Shown: positions 1 through 8,819 of the stretch, in pieces
Layout of the letters: every line of letters begins with the position of its first letter
Numbering within the stretch: the first letter of the stretch is position 1
Origin: JASLEW01 sp035544875
GTDB lineage: Bacteria > Acidobacteriota > Thermoanaerobaculia > Multivoradales > UBA5704
Length of the DNA stretch: 64,000 nucleotides
Reading direction: 5' to 3'
NCBI GenBank assembly: GCA_035544875.1
Contig: DASZZP010000022.1
Location: 1 to 64,000, forward strand
The notes under the pieces: model-generated
What the model was told of the DNA's origin: nothing
What the model saw: the letters and a program-made list of their open reading frames with translations, nothing else
Databases searched by the model: none
Position numbers and translations under genes: made by a program

Positions 1-80
1 TCCTGCTTGAAAAGAGCGGTGACGATGTTGGTGTCGAGCAGATACCTACCACGCTTCCGGGTCGATCCGCTCGCAGCCAT
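1..80 (-). CDS. vapC: PIN-domain (VapC-type) toxin, 5' part only
   Basis: The gene runs off the left edge of the window; only the first 26 codons are present. After a short basic leader the sequence reads RYLLDTNIVTALF, the opening strand of a PIN domain, whose Asp in LLDTN is the first acidic metal-binding residue. The family acts as an RNase toxin. I placed the start at the ATG at position 80, which gives a 35-nt overlap with the antitoxin upstream. The second copy at 21.3-21.6 kb instead starts within 11 nt of the antitoxin stop, so the true start here could be a later non-ATG codon. Whether this copy is intact cannot be judged. Confidence 0.7.
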   Translation of the reverse strand, partial: MAASGSTRKRGRYLLDTNIVTALFKQ

Positions 81-276
81 CTTCTATCGCCTCCTCCATC
101 TCGCGAATGGACTCCGCGTCGATCGCACCAGCAAAGCGGAGCAGGTCTCGACCAGGAGTCCCTTTCGGTGCTGCTTCGACGAGGCCATGGACGAGCTGTG
201 CAGCCCGCACCTGCATCTCGGGGGAGAGTCGTTCGAGATCGCTTAGGATCTGCTCCTTGACCGTGGCCTCGACCAT
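46..276 (-). CDS. vapB: VapB-like antitoxin of the PIN toxin
   Basis: A 76-aa acidic protein, the partner of the PIN toxin that follows and overlaps it. It is about 70% identical (53 of 76 residues by eye) to the antitoxin at 21636-21866, so the window holds two copies of one toxin-antitoxin family. The N-terminal third is helical (KEQIL.DLERLS) and the C-terminus is acidic (EAIEDGCERIDPEAW), as expected for an antitoxin whose tail wraps the toxin. I chose the ATG at 276 because it aligns with the start of the second copy; a longer open frame upstream is not conserved. The role is inferred from the paired layout. Confidence 0.72.
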   Translation of the reverse strand: MVEATVKEQILSDLERLSPEMQVRAAQLVHGLVEAAPKGTPGRDLLRFAGAIDAESIREMEEAIEDGCERIDPEAW

Positions 277-528
277 TGCCTCACCTCCTGTGCAGTCAGG
301 CCTTGGCATTCTAACTCCTTTCGCTGGCGCGCTGGCGGCCGGCCGTCTATCTGAGCACGGACTCCCCCTCCGGCGGCGCCTCGTGCCAACCCGTCGGCCG
401 TGCCCCCGGCCGCGCCCTCGCCGACCCGTTTGCCGCGCGCGCCAAGAACCGACCAGGCCCTTCGCCTCGAGTCCATCTGGTCGCCTCAACGCCCCCCGGC
501 GTGCTGGCGCACGCGTTCTTGGTTTTAC

Positions 529-578
529 GCAATTTCGCTCCGCGAATTGCTAACACGGCACGCCGCTAAACGGCGTGC
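529..578. repeat. Two adjacent hairpin-forming inverted repeats
   Basis: Positions 529-550 form an imperfect inverted repeat around a short centre (GCAATT...AATTGC). Positions 558-578 form a perfect 8-bp stem (GCACGCCG / CGGCGTGC) with a 5-nt loop CTAAA. They lie beyond the antitoxin promoter side and before the AT-rich patch. They could be terminators or recombination sites; neither is followed by a T-run, so classical intrinsic termination is doubtful. Confidence 0.45.
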
Positions 579-605
579 AAGCCGCGTGTTTGGGGCCTTT
601 GCGGC

Positions 606-735
606 AACTACAATTGTATTCGCCGGCCGCAACTTCAACCGTCTCAATCGCCTGCAGTGTAGTTTCAAACTACAACCGCCATTAACCGTCATTAACCGGC
701 AAAGTTTCGATCTCGAACCTCTCTGTGCCTATAAT
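606..735. promoter_or_regulatory. AT-rich patch with operator-like palindromes and a TATAAT box
   Basis: This patch stands out from the GC-rich surroundings. It holds TACAATTGTA (609-618), a perfect 17-nt palindrome TGTAGTTTCAAACTACA (658-674), two ATTAACCG direct repeats spaced 10 nt apart (681-688 and 691-698), and a perfect TATAAT (730-735) with only a weak -35 match near 706-711. That combination resembles a regulated promoter reading rightward. No intact plus-strand gene begins until 1870, so its target may have been lost, or it may serve the distant STAND gene through a long leader. Confidence 0.35.
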
Positions 736-971
736 CGCGCCCCCCAAGGGGCCGTCAAAAGTCGCGCAGAGTCATCCTTCAATCACGCTGATTGCGGACC
801 GTGAAGTTCGACTCTCACTAGTTGCCATTCGCTCCTCAGTGTCTCAGGTACGCTGTGGTCAGCGCGCCTAGGACCTCCTATACCCGCAAACTGGAAGTAC
901 CCATGAAAGGTCAGAAATCGATACGTCAGGAGGTCTGCCTGCCGTGAAACCATAGCGGTCTGCCCCAATGG

Positions 972-1091
972 TCATTTCGGATGAACCCTGGCCAGCTCCT
1001 CAAGCGACATGCCCCAGCGCGTGTCCGACCATCCAGCGATGTCGTGAATCACCTCCGCAGTGGCAGCTATCGCGAGGCAGCACCACAACAT
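972..1091 (-). pseudogene. Remnant of a small secreted protein gene
   Basis: Reading leftward from an ATG at 1091 there is a hydrophobic signal-like stretch (MLWCCLAIAATAEV) followed by GWSDTRWGMSLEELARVHPK and a stop. The TRWGMS..E motif after a signal peptide recalls the opening of small secreted bacterial proteins of unknown function. The frame ends after only about 39 residues, and I cannot extend it confidently in another frame. I read this as a truncated relic. Confidence 0.3.
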
Positions 1092-1869
1092 CAAGATAGA
1101 CCCAGCCCGAACGAGACTCTCCGCATGGCTTGTTTCCCTTGTCCATGCTCGGCTACTTGACGGAACCCAGTTATTGTAGTCAGTCGAACGCCGTCTCGGC
1201 AAGCTCGTCGAAGCATTACAATAGCTCTATACGAAGATAGTAGGCACATTCGCGAGCGGGCGCAGTAGACGCCGTCCGCGGAGGCACCACGTTGTCAACG
1301 TAACCCGGCTGCGGCCTGGTGCCGATGCGCAGCCGTGCTGCGAACGAGCACTGCAGCTCGACCGCCGTCCCGACGGCTTCGAGACCCTGCGTCGGCGCGC
1401 GGCGCGCTGGGCCGCTGATCACTTCGCCGAACTGCGCGGCGCCGATTCGGCGACGGGGGGAAAAGCCCTCCACCGGGGGCGAACAGGCGCTCCTCGTGTT
1501 GCTCGACGGCACGGGTCTTCCGGAGGAAATCTACCGCGATCATGACCTACAGTAGAGACACTTTGAGAGCTTGCTTTTCCCGGCGCTCGCGGCAGCTGAG
1601 CCGGGCGAGCTCCGATGGCAACGATGCGGCGGTGCCGGCGCGCGGTGTCATCCTGACCGCGCCGTCCTTCAGCCAGGCAGTGGCCGTGATGCGCGGCGCG
1701 CTCTCAGTCTGACGCCTTTTCGGCCGGTGCGACGAATCCGCCACGGCATCGCCTGGCCCGCGAGACTCATCTGCCTAGCTGCATATGTCCATCCTGCGAT
1801 GGTTCTCGGCAGTTTGTTGGCGTAGACTCGGATACCATTCTGTGATTGACACAAAAAGAGATCTTCTTG

Positions 1870-4800
1870 ATGGCGGAGACGCGAGGAGCCGTGCCCAAGC
1901 TGAAACTCTTCATCTCCTCTCCGGGAGACGTGGCGGAGGAACGGGCGATTGCCGGGCGAGTGCTGCTCAGGTTGTGCTCTGAGTTCGCCGCCCGACTCGA
2001 TCTCGAAGCTATCTTTTGGGAGCATGAGCCGCTGCTGGCGACCAGCAGCTTCCAGGATCAACTCATCCGACCATCTGAAGCCGACATCGTCGTGTGCATC
2101 CTCTGGTCCAGGCTAGGGACGCGTCTGCCGGCGAGCTTTCGACGACATGACGACACAAGTTACGAGTCTGGAACCGAGTTCGAGCTCGAAGACGCTTCGG
2201 AGTCTTATCGCCGCCGTGGGTCGCCTGACCTGCTCGTCTATCGCAAGACCAGCGAACCCATGGTCAGCCTGCGCGACGAAGCGGCCCTCCTCGAGCATCT
2301 GCGGCAGAAGAAGGCTCTCGATCGCTTCATCGAGCGCTGGTTCCACGAGCCTGAAAGCGGAGCTATCCTGTTTGCGTTCCACCCATTCCAGACCTCGGCG
2401 GATTTCGAGGAGCTGCTCGAGGAGCATCTACGCAATCTGGTCGGTCGGCGCGCGCCGAGGTCGCCGACGGTTGATCAGCCGGCACAGCCGGCGGCCAGCT
2501 GGACCGCAGGGTCGCCCTTCCGAGGACTCCAACTATTCGAGGTCGAGCATGCGCCCATCTTTTTTGGGCGATCCGCGGCCGTCGGAGGCGTGCTCAATGC
2601 GCTGCGGCGGCAAGCGGCCCAGGGATGCGGCTTGGTCCTGGTGACCGGCATGAGCGGCTGCGGCAAGAGCTCGTTGGTGCGCGCCGGCGTGCTGCCTCTC
2701 TTGACACAACCTGGCGTGATTGAGGGCGCCGGAGCGTGGCGTCAAGCGGTTCTAAGGCCCGCAGCCAAGGCGGGAGATCTCTTCGGACGGCTGGCCACAG
2801 CGCTGCTGTGCGCAGGCGCTCTCCCGGAGTTGGCCCAGACCGTCAGCCATCCCGAACAGGTGGCCGATGCGCTGCGCGCCGGTCCGGGCTCGATCCGAAC
2901 ACTGCTCGAGGTTGGCCTCGCCCTGACCGCCGTGAACGGCGCGCAGGCAACGGTACGCGGGCCAGCGTACCTCGCGTTGGTCGTCGATCCTCTGGAGGAG
3001 GTCTTCACCGATGAGCGAATAGCCACCGGCGAACGGACCGCTTTCATAGCAGCCTTAGCATGCTTGGCCAGGACCGGACGAGTGTGGGTGATCGCCACTC
3101 TGCGCAGCGATTTCTACGCTCGTTGTGAAGAAGTGCCGGAGCTAGTGGCCCTCATGGCCGGGGATGGGACCTATCATCTCTCGCCGCCGAACACTTCGGA
3201 GCTGGGACAGATTATCCGGCAGCCGGCACGGGCCGCAGGGGTGCGATTCGAGGAAGACCCGGAAACCGAAACGCGCCTCGATGAAGTGCTCAGGGATGGG
3301 TCCATGGCCAGGCCCGGCGTGCTACCGCTCCTCGAGTTTACCCTCGACGAGCTCTTCAAGCAGAGATCCGCGTCGGGAGTCCTTACCTTCGCTGCCTACC
3401 AGAGCCTTGGTGGAGTCGAGGGAGCTCTCGCCAAGCGTGCCGAGGAGGTCCATGCCGCATTGCCCCCGGAGGTTCAGGCCAAGTTGCCCAAGGTGCTGCG
3501 GGGCCTGGTGGGCCTGCAGACCGATCGGCTCGTGGTCACTCGCCGATCGGCAACGCTCGAGTCGCTGGCGGCTGATCCCGAGTCCCGGTTTCTGGTCGAA
3601 AGGTTTGTCGAAGCGCGCCTGTTTGCCGCGGACAGGGCCGGTGACGGCCACGGCGTCATCACGTTGACTCATGAGGCCCTCATCGACCACTGGCCCCGAC
3701 TCTCGGGCTGGCTGCAGCAGAACCAGGAGTCGCTCCGAATCCGCGCGCGCGTCGAGTCGGCTGCTGATCGGTGGGAACAAGAGGAGCGCCGGGAAGAGTT
3801 CCTGCTCGTCCCCGGCAAGCCGTTGGCCGAGGCTCGCGAGCTACGCGAGCGCGGGATGGAAGATCTCCCAGCCAGCGTCACCGAGTTCATCGCCTTGTCC
3901 ACGGCGCAAGCGGAGCGGAATCGCCGCCGCCGCACCGCGACATTTGCCATGGCAGCGGTTCTCCTGGCGCTTTTCAGCGCTTTCAGCTATATCCAATGGC
4001 GGCGCTCGGAGGAGCGCTCACTGACCATCGAGCTGGCACAGCGGGCCGCGGTCGCTCTCGACGAGTTTCCGCATCGACCCGGACCCGCGATGGAAAGCTT
4101 GCTCGCGATGTCGGATGAGAGCCTGTCCCGCTTCCGTAAATTGCTGGCGCCGCTGAGGCGAAGCCTGAAGACGGCGCTGGACAGCCGCGAGCTGGCGGTT
4201 TTCACCGGCCATGGCGGCGTCGTCAGTGCAGCGGCCTGGAGCCCGGCGAGCCCATGGATCGTGAGCGGCAGCATGGACGGCAGCGTGGGGGTCTGGGGTC
4301 GTCGCGGGAACCTGATCCGACAGTTTGTGCCGGCGCCCGCAAAACCGACCGACACCTTGCCGGCGATCCGAGCTCTCGCCCTCAGCCCCGATGGGCGCAC
4401 GGTAGTCACTGGAAGCGCTGACGGCGCGCTGCGGCTCTGGGGGCTCGTGGGTGATCTGCGGGCCGTCTTTGCAGCCGATCAGGCAAAGGCAGCGATCAAC
4501 GCGGTGGCATTCCATCCCAATAGCAAGCTGGTGGCAAGCGCCGCCGACGATGGCAAGGTGCGACTGTGGGGTGTGGACGGCAAACCGGTGGGCCAGCCTT
4601 TCCAGCATTCATCGGGCGCCCTGAATGCCGTGGCCTTCAGCCCTGACGGTGCCATACTAGCGAGCGCCGGAGCGGACCGCGCGGTCTTTCTCTGGGACTT
4701 GGCGGGCCGCTCGCTCGGCGCGTCGCTGGCGGGACACGAGGGTGCGATCTCGTCCGTGGCCTTCAGCCCTGATGGCAGACGGCTCGCGACCGCCGGCCTC

Positions 4801-7605
4801 GATCACACGGCTCAGCTGTGGGACCTCCGTCGCCGGCAGCGCGAGGTGATCTGCCAGGGGCACGAGGCGGAGGTAACTTCGGTAGCGTTCCGTCGCGACG
4901 GCCGGCTGATGGTGACCGGGAGCCTCGACAAGACCGCACGCCTGTGGGATCTCCAGGGCAGAAACCTGGCGGTCCTCCGAGGCCACGAGGACGGCATCAA
5001 CGGCGTCGTCTTCAGTCCGGACGGCAAGCTGCTGCTCACGGCAGCCGGAGATCACCGGTTTGCTCTGGAAGCTCGCCGCGACTATTCGCTGCGGCTTTGG
5101 GACGCGACGGCGGCTCCGCTCGACTCGGTGCCGCGGGAAGAAGCGATACTGACCCTTGCATTCAGCCCCGATGGATCGCTGATCGCCGGAGGCGGGCGCC
5201 GTCTCGCTCTTTACAACCGCAGCGGGAGACGCGTTGGTCCGTACTTTGCCTTGCCCAAAACCGAGGATGCGCACGCCGCGGTGCGGGCGGTGGCTTTCCG
5301 TCCGGACGGGAAGGTCCTTGCGAGTGCCGGCGACGACGGTCAGGTTCGGCTCTGGGATTCGCAGGCCCACGCTCTGGGAGTGCCTATCGGTTCACTGTCC
5401 AGGATGAGCGCCGTCGCGTTCAGCCCCGATGGCGCCTGGCTGGCGGCAGGCGACAGTCAGGGAACGATCTGGCTCGCCAGGGTCGCGCCCGCCGCGAAAG
5501 CCAAGTCCTTCCGCGCCCACGCCGCCGCGGTCAATGGTCTCGCCTGGAGCCCAGATGGGCAACGGCTGGCGAGCGCCAGCGACGATTCCAACGTCAAGCT
5601 CTGGGACCGCCAGGGGCGTCTCTCGGGTGAGCTGCGTGCGCATACGGACGATGTGACGAGCATCGCATGGAGTCCGGAAGGCAACCTGATCGCCACCGGC
5701 AGCCGGGACCGTACAGTGCGGCTCTGGGATGCGTCAGGCCGGCCGGTTGCGGAGCCCATGCGCGGACACAATCGAGCCGTCAACGCTGTCGCCTTCAGTC
5801 CTGATAACGCCTTCCTGGTAAGTGCGGGTGAGGACCGTACACTGCGCTTTTGGGATCTCGACGGCACCGCCTTGGGAATGCCCAACAGCGAGCACCAGGA
5901 GTCGGTGGAGGCCCTGGCCTTCAGCCCTGACGGCGGCGTGCTGGCCAGCGGCAGCCAGGACTCGTCCGTCCGATCCTGGAGCGTTGGCGACGACGGCTGG
6001 CTGCGGCTCGCTTGCGAGCAACGAAGAAACCGAACGGTCGATTCATCCAGGCAGGCTGCGGCGGGCGATCTTTGCCGGCGGGTGATCACCGCCGGCGCCG
6101 GTGATCTCAGTGCGGCGGCGGCGCGCGGCGACGCGGCGCGGCTGCGGCAGCTTCTGCGTGCGGGCGCTACGGTCGACCAACGGAACCGTTACGGCAGAAG
6201 GCCCTTGGAAATCGCCGCCCAACTGGGCGACGAAGCGTGCGTACGCGAGCTGCTCGCGGCCCATGCCGACCTCAACGCTCAGGACGGCGACGGCAACACC
6301 CCGCTCCTGCTCGCTGCTCTGACCGGCAACCCGGGGGTGCTGCGTCTCCTCACGAACGCCGGGGCCGACGGCACGGTGCGCAATCGGTACGGCGACTCGG
6401 CTCTGCTTCTCGCCGTCCGCAGCGGTGAGAGCAAGGCTCTCCAGGTGCTTCTTTCACGTGGCGCCGCCGGGCTCCCACGGGCTGCCGGCAAGGCCGTCTT
6501 GTCGCTTGCCGCTCAAGCCGGCCGCGGTGATCTCAGCAACCTCCTGGTGGGCGCGGGGATCGCACCTGAGAAGCCGCTGGGCAGAGACCAGCGCCCGCCG
6601 CCCTATGCTGCTTTACCCAAGACGTTCCGTCCGTCGAATCTTGATGCCGAGACGAGATGGGGGTTGGCCTACGAGGAGGGCGACCGCGTCCCCCAGTCCT
6701 TCGCGCGGGCCGCCGAGCATTATCGGAAGGCCGCTCTTCACGGCAGTGCCCATGCGCAGTTCAGGCTCGGCAGGGCCTTCTACTTTGGCGTCGGGGTGCC
6801 GCAGAGCTTTGCCGAGGCGGTGACATGGTACCGGAAGGGAGCGGACGCTGGCGACCTCTGGGCCCTCCGCAACCTCGGCCTGGCTTATCAAGCTGGCGCG
6901 GGTATCGCCATGGACCTGGAGCGGTCATTTACCTTGCTCAACGAGGCCGCGCGTCGCGGCCATCCCTGGGCGCCGGGCGATCTTGGAAAGTGCTATCGGA
7001 ACGGATGGGGTGTGGAACCAGACTTTTCGGCTGCCGCCCGCTGGTTTCGGATAGGCGCGGAACGCGATGACGGCGACGCGCAAGAGGCGCTCGCGAACCT
7101 CTATGCCGGCGGCCTCGGCGTCGAGCGCTCCATGGCCGACGCCGCGAAGTGGTACCGGGAGGCGTCTTTGCATAAGCGAAATGTCACGGCGCTCTTCAAG
7201 CTTGGCTGGCTGTATGAGAGCGGCCTCGGAGTCCCCACATCGGAGGTAGAGGCCGTCAGGCTGTATTCTCGGGCTGCGGAGCTTGGGCTGGTGGAGGCGC
7301 AGCGAAGACTGGGGTGGCTCTACGACAAGGGAATCCTGCTGAGCGCCTCAGCCGCAAAGGCAGCCGAGTGGTACTCGCGTGCCGCGACGGCCGGGGACGT
7401 CTGTTCCCAGCTGATCCTTGCGAGTTTCTTCGAGACCGGCCACGGCGTTCCGCGATCCACGGCCAAGGCCAAGGCATGGTACGAAAAGGCGGCGGCCGCC
7501 GGCGGTCAAGCAAGCGAGGAGGCCAGCTCGAGGTTGCAGGCGCTCGCAGCGCCAGGCGGCCTGCTGCAACCCCTCGTCCCGAGGACAGGCTCGTGGTGCA
7601 GATGA
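1870..7605 (+). CDS. DUF4062 - STAND NTPase - WD40 - ankyrin - Sel1 multidomain protein
   Basis: A 1911-aa protein. Domains in order: DUF4062 (about 10-110, motif SSPGDVAEER at 16-25); an nSTAND/NACHT-like NTPase (about 225-600) with Walker A GMSGCGKS at 260-267 (Lys266) and Walker B VVDPLEE around Asp373; a winged-helix-like tail; one predicted membrane helix (about 691-711); 14 WD40 repeats (about 778-1374), enough for two seven-bladed propellers; about four ankyrin repeats (1412-1564); and eight Sel1-type repeats (1594-1890). STAND proteins are switch-like sensors whose repeats detect a ligand or invader and whose N-terminal domain is the effector or adaptor. I chose ATG 1870, with AAAGAG about 10 nt upstream, over TTG 1846. 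It overlaps the RHS gene by ATGA. The ligand and the effector activity are unknown. Confidence 0.93.
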   Translation: MAETRGAVPKLKLFISSPGDVAEERAIAGRVLLRLCSEFAARLDLEAIFWEHEPLLATSSFQDQLIRPSEADIVVCILWSRLGTRLPASFRRHDDTSYESGTEFELEDASESYRRRGSPDLLVYRKTSEPMVSLRDEAALLEHLRQKKALDRFIERWFHEPESGAILFAFHPFQTSADFEELLEEHLRNLVGRRAPRSPTVDQPAQPAASWTAGSPFRGLQLFEVEHAPIFFGRSAAVGGVLNALRRQAAQGCGLVLVTGMSGCGKSSLVRAGVLPLLTQPGVIEGAGAWRQAVLRPAAKAGDLFGRLATALLCAGALPELAQTVSHPEQVADALRAGPGSIRTLLEVGLALTAVNGAQATVRGPAYLALVVDPLEEVFTDERIATGERTAFIAALACLARTGRVWVIATLRSDFYARCEEVPELVALMAGDGTYHLSPPNTSELGQIIRQPARAAGVRFEEDPETETRLDEVLRDGSMARPGVLPLLEFTLDELFKQRSASGVLTFAAYQSLGGVEGALAKRAEEVHAALPPEVQAKLPKVLRGLVGLQTDRLVVTRRSATLESLAADPESRFLVERFVEARLFAADRAGDGHGVITLTHEALIDHWPRLSGWLQQNQESLRIRARVESAADRWEQEERREEFLLVPGKPLAEARELRERGMEDLPASVTEFIALSTAQAERNRRRRTATFAMAAVLLALFSAFSYIQWRRSEERSLTIELAQRAAVALDEFPHRPGPAMESLLAMSDESLSRFRKLLAPLRRSLKTALDSRELAVFTGHGGVVSAAAWSPASPWIVSGSMDGSVGVWGRRGNLIRQFVPAPAKPTDTLPAIRALALSPDGRTVVTGSADGALRLWGLVGDLRAVFAADQAKAAINAVAFHPNSKLVASAADDGKVRLWGVDGKPVGQPFQHSSGALNAVAFSPDGAILASAGADRAVFLWDLAGRSLGASLAGHEGAISSVAFSPDGRRLATAGLDHTAQLWDLRRRQREVICQGHEAEVTSVAFRRDGRLMVTGSLDKTARLWDLQGRNLAVLRGHEDGINGVVFSPDGKLLLTAAGDHRFALEARRDYSLRLWDATAAPLDSVPREEAILTLAFSPDGSLIAGGGRRLALYNRSGRRVGPYFALPKTEDAHAAVRAVAFRPDGKVLASAGDDGQVRLWDSQAHALGVPIGSLSRMSAVAFSPDGAWLAAGDSQGTIWLARVAPAAKAKSFRAHAAAVNGLAWSPDGQRLASASDDSNVKLWDRQGRLSGELRAHTDDVTSIAWSPEGNLIATGSRDRTVRLWDASGRPVAEPMRGHNRAVNAVAFSPDNAFLVSAGEDRTLRFWDLDGTALGMPNSEHQESVEALAFSPDGGVLASGSQDSSVRSWSVGDDGWLRLACEQRRNRTVDSSRQAAAGDLCRRVITAGAGDLSAAAARGDAARLRQLLRAGATVDQRNRYGRRPLEIAAQLGDEACVRELLAAHADLNAQDGDGNTPLLLAALTGNPGVLRLLTNAGADGTVRNRYGDSALLLAVRSGESKALQVLLSRGAAGLPRAAGKAVLSLAAQAGRGDLSNLLVGAGIAPEKPLGRDQRPPPYAALPKTFRPSNLDAETRWGLAYEEGDRVPQSFARAAEHYRKAALHGSAHAQFRLGRAFYFGVGVPQSFAEAVTWYRKGADAGDLWALRNLGLAYQAGAGIAMDLERSFTLLNEAARRGHPWAPGDLGKCYRNGWGVEPDFSAAARWFRIGAERDDGDAQEALANLYAGGLGVERSMADAAKWYREASLHKRNVTALFKLGWLYESGLGVPTSEVEAVRLYSRAAELGLVEAQRRLGWLYDKGILLSASAAKAAEWYSRAATAGDVCSQLILASFFETGHGVPRSTAKAKAWYEKAAAAGGQASEEASSRLQALAAPGGLLQPLVPRTGSWCR

Positions 7606-8738
7606 GAATGAAGCTACTGCAGCTGGCCTTCTTGATAGGGCTGGCCTTGTGCGGTCGGGATGACGCCCTGGCCGTAGTCAATGCGAAAAACGCCAATTAT
7701 GCCGCCGCGTGGCTTGATCTCAATACACCGAAGGGTCTCAGAATAGTAGAAAGAGCCTATAACAGCCGGACCCTCTTCAATGGCATCTTCGGCTTCGGGT
7801 GGTCCTCTGACCTCGAGGATACCCTCACCTCTCCGAGCGCGAATGAGGTCTTGTTCACTATGGCGGGCAACGGTTCTGAGTTATCATTCGCCCGCGCAGG
7901 TGTCGATCTGTTTGTCTCGCCAAAGTACGGCAGCGTGCGCCTCGTGGGAGGCCGGCTCGTCTTGAGTCTCACGCCGCAGGCGGCGCTGGATATCGTGGGC
8001 GCAGGTTGCGACGAATGCCGTCAGTATCAGTTTGAGAAGCAGACCATGATCTTCGACTCGAGAGGACGTGTGCTGGAGAAGCTCTACCCGGGCGGTGGAC
8101 GATTAACCTTCGAGTATGGGGCGGACCTTCTGCGCTCGATAAGCGACGGCGATGGTCATCGCTTTACTCTGGAGTACTACTCGAACGGCCACGTGAAGAA
8201 GGTCTTCTCGTCCGACGGACTCGAGGCCAGGTATTCCTATGACCCAGAAGGGAACTTGATCTCTGCTTTAAATGTACTGCACAACAAATACTCATATAGC
8301 TATGACGCTCTCCATAATCTGGTGCGTGAGGATTTCCCCGACCAAACGGCGAATGTTTTGACTTACGACCTCGATAGCGATTTCGTTACCTCATTCAGAG
8401 GCCGTGATAGCACGCTGGTGAATTACAGTTACTTCCTTCACAGCCGGGATCACTACTGGTCCGACGTGGTCCGCACGCGCGGCTCGCGAGTCGAACGAGA
8501 GCGATCAGAATTCCTCTACCGCGACCACCGGCTGAGGCGCAGCGTGGAGATCTACGGAGAGAACCTGAGCGATATTGTTTGGAACGGGAATGGCTATCCT
8601 GAGTCCGTCACTCTCAACGGCATCAAGCGAAGCTACAAGTTCGACGTCCGGGGTCAGGTGATTGAAAAGGCGACGCGCCTCGAAAACCTGCAGATCCCCG
8701 GCCTGCGCGTCCAGGAAGCCAAACCCTCTGCGCAGTAG
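7602..8738 (+). CDS. Small secreted RHS/YD-repeat protein
   Basis: A 378-aa protein with a signal peptide (MRMKLLQLAFLIGLALCG..., cleavage likely near residue 25). It continues into an RHS-type N-terminal region (FGFGWSSDLEDTL) and YD-like repeats such as RYSYDPEGNLISA, YSYDALHNLVRED and YKFDVRGQVIEK. Full RHS toxins run to over 1000 residues and end in a variable toxin domain after a DPXG motif; here neither is present and the frame stops soon after the last repeat. The start ATG overlaps the stop of the STAND protein (ATGA), implying translational coupling. Base composition is visibly more AT-rich than its neighbours, suggesting acquisition. It could be a shell or surface partner of the STAND sensor, or a truncated relic. 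Confidence 0.82.
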   Translation: MRMKLLQLAFLIGLALCGRDDALAVVNAKNANYAAAWLDLNTPKGLRIVERAYNSRTLFNGIFGFGWSSDLEDTLTSPSANEVLFTMAGNGSELSFARAGVDLFVSPKYGSVRLVGGRLVLSLTPQAALDIVGAGCDECRQYQFEKQTMIFDSRGRVLEKLYPGGGRLTFEYGADLLRSISDGDGHRFTLEYYSNGHVKKVFSSDGLEARYSYDPEGNLISALNVLHNKYSYSYDALHNLVREDFPDQTANVLTYDLDSDFVTSFRGRDSTLVNYSYFLHSRDHYWSDVVRTRGSRVERERSEFLYRDHRLRRSVEIYGENLSDIVWNGNGYPESVTLNGIKRSYKFDVRGQVIEKATRLENLQIPGLRVQEAKPSAQ

Positions 8739-8819
8739 TGGCCTGTAACGACGGCGCAATTGGCAACAGGGCGCAGCCATCGGCGCCGGAGGCGAGTCGC
8801 CGGCCGACCTCCCCATCTC

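Larger units (their letters stand above)
277..1869. other. 1.6 kb stretch without an intact gene
   Basis: No convincing intact gene lies between the antitoxin and the large STAND protein. The stretch contains two adjacent hairpins (529-578), an AT-richer patch with palindromes and direct repeats (606-735), and a probable gene remnant on the minus strand (972-1091). Other open frames are short, overlap each other on both strands and show no recognisable family. The lower GC and the debris suggest a recombination-prone accessory locus. Confidence 0.5.

Noticed and set aside
1216..1543. Minus-strand open frames with partly protein-like segments upstream of the STAND gene
   Set aside because: Two overlapping frames alternate without a consistent family match, and no ribosome site was seen. 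Not strong enough to call a gene or a specific pseudogene.
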